DNA of 64,000 nucleotides from Actinomycetes bacterium (GTDB taxonomy: Bacteria; Actinomycetota; Actinomycetes; Actinomycetales; Microbacteriaceae): NCBI GenBank assembly GCA_023451265.1, contig JAEYAG010000059.1, positions 1-64,000 on the forward strand. Direction: 5' to 3'. Numbering within the stretch: position 1 is the first letter of the stretch; the number at the start of each line of letters is the position of its first letter. The notes beneath the pieces are model-generated. The model did no database searches. It saw only the letters and a list, made by a program, of their open reading frames with translations, and was not told where the DNA came from. The translations under genes were made by a program, and so were the position numbers. Below are positions 59,346 to 64,000 of this stretch, in pieces.

Positions 59346-60902
59346 ATGGAACCGGCCCAGCGCAGGCGCCTCGCCCTAGGCGCGGTGGCGGCGGGCATCC
59401 TGCTCATCGCCGCGGTGGTCATCGGCATCGCGGCGTTGACGGGACGCCTGGCGCCTGCCCCGAGCGCGTCGCCGTCGACGACCCCGGAACCCTCGACGGC
59501 GCCGTCCGACGTGTACCGTCCCGCCATCCACATCACGCCCGAGCAGCATTGGATGAACGACCCGCAGCGTCCTTTCTGGCGTGACGGGCGCTGGCACCTC
59601 TACTACCTCTACAACGCGGACTACCCGGAAGGCAACGGGACGGCGTGGTTCCACGTCACCTCCGAGGACCTGATCCACTGGCGGGACGAGGGCGTGGCGA
59701 TCGAGAAGTACACCAACGGGCTGGGGGACATCCAGTCGGGCTCCGCCGTCGTCGACGAGAACGGCACGGCGGGGCACGGGGACGGCGCCGTGATCGCGAT
59801 CGTCACGCAGCAGGATGCCGGCGTGCAGCGACAGTCGATGTTCTTCTCGACCGACGGCGGCTACACGTTCACATCCGACCCGGCCAACCCCGTGCTGGAC
59901 AACCCCGGGGTTACCGACTTCCGCGACCCCAAGGTGGTGTGGGACGGCGCGCAGTGGGTCATGGCCCTGGCCGAAGGCGACAAGATCGGCTTCTACACGT
60001 CGCCCGACCTGCGGGCGTGGACCTACCGGTCGGGCATGGTGCGGAATGATCTGGGGCTGCTGGAATGCCCCGACCTGTTCGTCATGTCGGTCGCCGGGGA
60101 CCCGTCCCGCACCACTTGGGTGCTCGGTGCGAGCGCAGACGGCAGCGCCACCGGCCGCACGACGGGCTACGCCTACTGGACGGGGGACTGGGACGGCGCC
60201 GCCTTCACGCCGGCCGCCGCCGAACCGCAGTGGCTCGACGACGGTGCGGACTTCTACGCGGCGGTGACGTGGCCTTCGACCGACGCTCCGGAGCAGGAGC
60301 GGTACGCCCTCGGGTGGGTGGCGAACTGGGCGTACGCGCGAGAGCTGCCCGCCCTCGACTGGCAGGGGGGGACGCAGTCGCTGGTGCGGAAGCTGACGCT
60401 CGACGACGGCCTCCGGCTGCGCGCCACCCCGATGCTCCCCGAGGCCGCGTCCGCGGACTACATGGGCGCGCTGACGCTGCAGCCGCAGGAGTGGGCGACG
60501 GTGGATGCCGCCTCCGAGGGCGCTCGACACCTGCGGCTCACGCTGGCCCGGGACGAGCTGGACGGCGGGACGGTGACCGTGCGGATCGGGGACGAGCTCG
60601 CGGATGCCCGCGTGGTGATCGACGCGGGCGCCGGGACGATCGGGATCGATCGGTCCGCGGATGCGGCGGCGGGGCGGCTGCCGGACATCTACGCGCAGCC
60701 TCGCACGACCCTCGTCGCGTGGGACGACAGCCTCACCGTCGACATCGTCCTCGACGGGATCTCCCTCGAGGTGTTCGCGGGCGGCACGTCGCTCACCTCG
60801 CTCGTCTTCGTCCCGCGCCCCCAGATCGCCCTCACCGCCGACCGACCGGTCGTCATCGAGGGTGTCCTGCTCGAGCGGTATGCGGGCGCCGCGGCCCGGT
60901 GA
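59346..60902 (+). CDS. GH32 fructan hydrolase (levanase/invertase type), membrane-anchored
   Basis: A 518-residue GH32 enzyme. The N-terminus has one TM segment (about residues 9-31) and a Ser/Thr/Pro linker, so it is exported and anchored or released. The nucleophile Asp is in HWMNDPQRPF (D72), the RDP motif is DFRDPKVVWDG, and the acid/base Glu is in GLLECPDLFV. The C-terminal beta-sandwich ends VVIEGVLLERYAG. It would cleave levan or sucrose outside the cell. It lies 27 bases after the wall-protein gene, probably in one transcript. Confidence 0.92.
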   Translation: MEPAQRRRLALGAVAAGILLIAAVVIGIAALTGRLAPAPSASPSTTPEPSTAPSDVYRPAIHITPEQHWMNDPQRPFWRDGRWHLYYLYNADYPEGNGTAWFHVTSEDLIHWRDEGVAIEKYTNGLGDIQSGSAVVDENGTAGHGDGAVIAIVTQQDAGVQRQSMFFSTDGGYTFTSDPANPVLDNPGVTDFRDPKVVWDGAQWVMALAEGDKIGFYTSPDLRAWTYRSGMVRNDLGLLECPDLFVMSVAGDPSRTTWVLGASADGSATGRTTGYAYWTGDWDGAAFTPAAAEPQWLDDGADFYAAVTWPSTDAPEQERYALGWVANWAYARELPALDWQGGTQSLVRKLTLDDGLRLRATPMLPEAASADYMGALTLQPQEWATVDAASEGARHLRLTLARDELDGGTVTVRIGDELADARVVIDAGAGTIGIDRSADAAAGRLPDIYAQPRTTLVAWDDSLTVDIVLDGISLEVFAGGTSLTSLVFVPRPQIALTADRPVVIEGVLLERYAGAAAR

Positions 60903-60934
60903 GCGACGCGCCGGCATGCGCCTAGGCTGAGCGC

Positions 60935-61642
60935 ATGGCACAACGAGACGACCCGGAGGGCGATCTCGCGGCCGAGGTCCTGTCGGAGCGTGTCTACGCG
61001 CGACTGCGCGACGGCATCGTGTCCGGGGTCTACGCGCCCGGCAGCGGCCTGACCGAACGGGAGATCGCCGCCCGGCTCGGCGTCTCGCGCGCGCCCATCC
61101 GGGCGGCGATCAACCGGCTGGAGTTCACCGGATTCGTCCGACTCGCTCCGCGCCGGAAGGCCATCGTCACGGACGTCACGCGGGCCGACGTCGAGCAGCT
61201 GTACGACCTGCGCGCGGCCCTCGAACCGGTCGCCGCGCGCGCCGCCGCCGCGAACGTCGCCGCTGGCGCCGACCCGGAACCCCTGGAGCGGGCGCTCGCC
61301 CGCGCGGCGCAGGCGATCTCGCAGGGCGAGAGCGCGGCGCTCGATCACGCCAACGCCGACCTCCATCACGCGATCACCACCCTCGCCGACCATGCCCTGT
61401 TCGAACGCACCTTCGCGCCGCTGCAGGATCGGAGCGATCGGCTCAGCGCGATGACGATCGCCGCCGAACCCGCCCTGCGGCACGCAGAGCACCAGGCGCT
61501 CGTCGGCGCGATCGTCGCCGGCCAGCCCCGTCTGGCCGAGGCCTGCGCGTTCACGCACGTGGAACAGGGGCGTCTGCGCACGCTCGATCTGCTCGTCGAT
61601 CAGCGTGCCGGGGCGCGGATGCCGAGAGCGTCGAGCACGTAG
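60935..61642 (+). CDS. GntR-family regulator, FadR/FCD type
   Basis: A 235-residue GntR protein: LSERVYARLRDGIVSGVYAPGSGLTEREIAARLGVSRAPIRAAINRLEFTGFVRL is the winged helix. The C-terminal all-helical FCD domain has DVEQLYDLRAALEPVAARAAA and metal-type His positions in LHHAITTLADHALFE and HAEHQALVGAI. It overlaps the convergent racemase-family gene by 43 bases, so the last dozen residues may be added sequence. It could control the fructan genes upstream or the following genes. Confidence 0.88.
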   Translation: MAQRDDPEGDLAAEVLSERVYARLRDGIVSGVYAPGSGLTEREIAARLGVSRAPIRAAINRLEFTGFVRLAPRRKAIVTDVTRADVEQLYDLRAALEPVAARAAAANVAAGADPEPLERALARAAQAISQGESAALDHANADLHHAITTLADHALFERTFAPLQDRSDRLSAMTIAAEPALRHAEHQALVGAIVAGQPRLAEACAFTHVEQGRLRTLDLLVDQRAGARMPRASST

Positions 61643-62271
61643 GCGACGGCGCTCGGCACCGGTTGCACGATGCGGGTCACCCCGCTGCGGGCGAGAGCGT
61701 CGGCGGCCCGGCTGAGCGGACCGCCCCCGACGATGACCGCCTCGGCGCCGTCGATCCGCGTGCACAGCGCGGCGGCCGCGGCGAGCTCGCGCTCGGCCCG
61801 AGGGTCGTCGCCGGCGAGGGCTTCGGCCGGTGACGCGGTGAACCGGAGGCCCGTGAACGGCGCGGTCGCGTGCCGGTCGACGAGCGCGCGCAGGCCCGGT
61901 CCGAGCGGCACCGTCGAGGTGACCATCCCGAACGGCCGCCCCGACCGCGACGCCGCCCGTATCGACGCCTCACCGAGACCGACCACGGGGAGCATCGTGG
62001 CGGCCCGCACCGCGGCCACGCCGGGATCGCCGATCGCGGCGACGATGATGCCCCGGGTGGACGCCGTCACGGCGTGCCGCACGCGCGCGAGCACGTGCGG
62101 CCCGCTCGCCGCCAGATCGTCCGCACGCGTGATCACCCGCGGGCCGCTCGTCGCCGTGGCGGAGCGGACGCTCAGCCCGGTGTCCGCCAGCGCGAGGGCC
62201 GCCAGAGCGGTCACGGCCGTCGTCGTGTCTCCGTTGGTGTTCGGGTTGACGACGAGCAGGTGGGCGGCACC
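61600..62271 (-). pseudogene. Asp/Glu/hydantoin racemase-family protein without start codon or catalytic cysteines
   Basis: About 220 residues of the Asp/Glu racemase fold, starting at LLVVNPNTNGDTTTAVTAL, where the family normally starts one to four residues earlier with Met. No ATG, GTG or TTG is present in frame near that point; the preceding DNA belongs to a hydrolase remnant on the other strand. The two catalytic Cys positions are also lost: the first region reads GIIVAAIGDPGVAAVR (relatives have a Cys before GDPG), the second AVIVGGGPLSR (relatives have GC). Either a decayed gene or a non-canonical member with a CTG start at 62259. Confidence 0.65.
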
Positions 62272-62574
62272 GCGCCGGTGCCTCCCGCCCTCGCCGACGC
62301 GCCGGTCACCTATCCGGAGGTGGCGGAAGAGCGGCTGCCGGCGATGCTGCGCGGTGCGGCGACGACGGACTTCCCCGCCCCGTCGGTCGTGTCGGGCATC
62401 CAGACGCCGACCCTGATCCTCGCCTGGACGGGCGACCCGTCGCATCCGCTGCGCACCGCGACGCGGCTCGGCGAACTCATCGCGGGCAGCCGGCTCGTGG
62501 TCGCGCGGACCCCGTACGGCGTGATGGCGTGGCCGGGACTGTTCGCCGAGCACGTCATCACCGCGGCCGCGTAG
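62272..62574 (+). pseudogene. C-terminal remnant of an alpha/beta hydrolase
   Basis: About 100 codons in frame with a typical hydrolase C-terminus: PAMLRGAATTDFPAP, then the strand IQTPTLILAWTGDPSHPL with a candidate acid Asp and the final helix AWPGLFAEHVITAAA. Nucleophile elbow and all upstream parts are missing. The frame to the left runs antisense through the racemase gene and is not homologous. The GNAT gene begins 30 bases further on. Confidence 0.6.
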
Positions 62575-62604
62575 GCGTCCACGCGACGGGGGTAGCGTTG
62601 CGGC

Positions 62605-63321
62605 ATGACCACGATCCACGACCCATCGCCCGACGGCTTCACGATCCTGCCGTTGGAGAGCGTCGAGCAGGTGTTCGCGGCGTCGGCGGTGCTCGCCGAG
62701 GTATGGGGCGGCGACCGCAGCGGCATGCCGGCGAACCTGCTGCGGGCGCTCGCGCACTCGGGCAACTACGCGGTCGGCCTCTACGACGGGGAGCGGATGA
62801 TCGGGGCATCCGTCGCCTTCTTCGCCGCCCCCGCAGAGCGCTCCATGCACTCGCACATCACGGGGATCCTCGCCGCGTACCGCTCGCGCGGTCTCGGGCG
62901 CCTCATCAAGCAGCATCAGCGGACGTGGGCGCTCGCCCGCGACGTGGGGCACATCACCTGGACCTTCGACCCGCTCGTGGCCCGCAACGCCCATCTCAAC
63001 CTGACGGTGCTCGGCACGCGCGTCACGGAGTACCTCATCGATCACTACGGGGCGATGGACGACGGGGTCAACCGCGGGGACGAGTCGGATCGGCTCCTCG
63101 TGTCGTGGGCGCTCGCGGCACCGGCCGCCGCCCCGCGCGAGGAGGACGTGGTGACCGTCGTCGAGGTGCCGCGCGACATCGAGGGTTTGCGCCGCACCGC
63201 ACCCGCCGAGGCGCTGGACTGGCGCTACCGCGTGCGCGACGCCTTCGCGGGGCTGCTGCAAGACGGGTTCGTCGTCGTCGGATTCGACGACGACCGCGGC
63301 TACCTGTTCGGGCGGCGCTGA
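62605..63321 (+). CDS. GNAT-superfamily acetyltransferase-like protein (COG3375 type)
   Basis: A 238-residue protein with the acetyl-CoA-binding region SHITGILAAYRSRGLGRLIKQHQR, where the R/QxxGxG/A motif is RSRGLG, followed by the conserved ITWTFDPLVARNAHLNL, a mark of this predicted GNAT group. The C-terminal part adds a beta-rich segment (YRVRDAFAGLLQDGFVVVGF). Substrate unknown; relatives often neighbour N-acylamino-acid racemase genes. Confidence 0.85.
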   Translation: MTTIHDPSPDGFTILPLESVEQVFAASAVLAEVWGGDRSGMPANLLRALAHSGNYAVGLYDGERMIGASVAFFAAPAERSMHSHITGILAAYRSRGLGRLIKQHQRTWALARDVGHITWTFDPLVARNAHLNLTVLGTRVTEYLIDHYGAMDDGVNRGDESDRLLVSWALAAPAAAPREEDVVTVVEVPRDIEGLRRTAPAEALDWRYRVRDAFAGLLQDGFVVVGFDDDRGYLFGRR

Positions 63322-63324
63322 CTC

Positions 63325-63443
63325 TCCCCGGTCGCCGAGCGCGGCGTCCCCCCCGGTCGTTGAGGGAGCGCAGCGTCCCCCCCGGTCGTTGAGCGAGCGC
63401 AGCGTCCCCCCGGTCGTTGAGCGAGCGCAGCGAGACGAAACGT
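63325..63443. repeat. Tandem GGTCGTTGAGCGAGCGCAGCG-type repeat
   Basis: Three clear units of 28-29 bp (starting about 63351, 63380 and 63408) plus a degenerate fourth before them (from 63326). The last unit runs into GAGACGAAACG. This element type is common between genes of Microbacteriaceae; here it separates the GNAT and cyclase genes. Confidence 0.8.
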
Positions 63444-63498
63444 GGTGACCGGAGCGAGCAGCGGGCGCCGTGGTGTGTAAGCCTCGTACGCTGAGCGG

Positions 63499-64000
63499 GT
63501 GACCGACTACCGCGCGCACTTCGACTTCGACATCAGCTTCGCCAACGGGGGAGAGCTCTCCGGCACCGGATTCCGGCTCGACCTGCCCTCGCCCGAGGTC
63601 TCCGAGGCCGAGATCGGCCGACTGCTCGTGCAGCACCTGGGCCTCGCGCTCGTCGCCAACGTCGAACTGCGGGGGCTGCGCATCGTCGAGGAGCCGCACC
63701 GCGGCAGCCGCGGCGTAGAGGCCGCAGGTCCGGTGGCCGCGGCATCCCGCATCGTCGACCTCAGCCACCCGATCCGCGCCGGCCTCGTCACCTACCCGGG
63801 ACTGCCGGCGCCCGTCATCACGCCGCACCTCACGCGCGAGGACTCGCGCGCGAACTACGCGCCGGGCACCGAGTTCGCGATGGACATCATCACGATGATC
63901 GGCAACACCGGCACCTACCTCGACTCGCCGTTCCACCGCTACGCCGACGGGGCCGACCTCGCCGGGCTCGACCTGGCGACGCTCGTGGGGTTGCGTGCCG
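63499..64000 (+). CDS. Cyclase-family (kynurenine-formamidase-like) metal hydrolase, 5' part
   Basis: The first 167 residues of a cyclase-family protein, cut by the window end. Residues 1-75 form an extra beta-alpha segment (HFDFDISFANGGELSGTGF) before the cyclase domain. That begins RIVDLSHPIRAGLVTYPGLP, and the metal/catalytic block reads GNTGTYLDSPFHRYADG, with Asn in place of the usual first His, as seen in one subgroup. It may hydrolyse an amide or ester. GTG at 63499 is preceded by GAGCGG. Full extent unknown. Confidence 0.82.
   Translation, partial: MTDYRAHFDFDISFANGGELSGTGFRLDLPSPEVSEAEIGRLLVQHLGLALVANVELRGLRIVEEPHRGSRGVEAAGPVAAASRIVDLSHPIRAGLVTYPGLPAPVITPHLTREDSRANYAPGTEFAMDIITMIGNTGTYLDSPFHRYADGADLAGLDLATLVGLRA

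Overview
This 64-kb window is chromosomal DNA from a very GC-rich actinobacterium. Several features point to Microbacteriaceae, most likely a Microbacterium or close relative: the recurrent GGATGCCGCGGCATCC-type codon usage, GTG starts, 4-bp GTGA/ATGA gene overlaps, and intergenic repeats of the GGTCGTTGAGCGAGCGCAGCG type. The genus is an inference from style. No rRNA, tRNA, CRISPR array, transposase or phage gene was seen.

Positions 1-18.4 kb carry general genes: an MFS transporter fragment, exonuclease III, a D-Ala-D-Ala carboxypeptidase, the proton-translocating transhydrogenase pair pntA-pntB, pyrE, a HAD phosphatase with two tiny membrane proteins, an SDR next to a VIT-family remnant, a manganese module (mntH plus a DtxR/MntR regulator, with palindromic sites over the mntH promoter), a TrmH/SpoU methyltransferase, a MATE pump, an HdeD-lipase fusion, an M13 peptidase, and a beta-lactamase-fold protein without its catalytic residues.

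Positions 18.5-56.3 kb form one large catabolic island for plant-derived aromatics. A secreted tannase/feruloyl-esterase-family protein can release phenolic acids. A ten-gene operon (39662 down to 29796) looks like a CoA-dependent, non-thiolytic side-chain shortening pathway for hydroxycinnamates. It holds a CoA ligase, acyl-CoA dehydrogenase, MaoC hydratase, SDR and amidohydrolase-type hydrolase, plus a NitT/TauT-type ABC importer and an MFS transporter, and it faces a divergent MarR regulator. A metF-purU-ligM operon should demethylate vanillate-type products onto tetrahydrofolate and drain the carbon to formate. It carries a perfect 20-bp palindrome upstream and has a PadR regulator downstream, as in VanR-type control. 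PobA and a MobA-like monooxygenase supply protocatechuate from 4- and 3-hydroxybenzoate. pcaHGBDC and pcaIJF, with four IclR regulators, finish the beta-ketoadipate pathway. A second purU follows.

The island also shows decay and rearrangement. There is an in-frame amber codon in a methionine-synthase-like gene and an N-terminally truncated extradiol dioxygenase abutting an aldehyde dehydrogenase. Three intergenic arrays of a shared ~20-bp inverted unit occur here, two of them bracketing that dioxygenase/dehydrogenase module. A 76/77-bp tandem repeat lies beyond pobA.

Positions 56.4-61 kb form a fructan module: a secreted GH68 levansucrase, a cell-wall-anchored LPXTG-type protein with a repeat-coded Thr-Pro stalk, and a GH32 fructan hydrolase, followed by a GntR regulator. 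Positions 61.6-64 kb contain a racemase-family gene without a visible start, head-to-head with an alpha/beta-hydrolase remnant, then a GNAT protein, a repeat cluster, and a cyclase-family gene cut by the window end.
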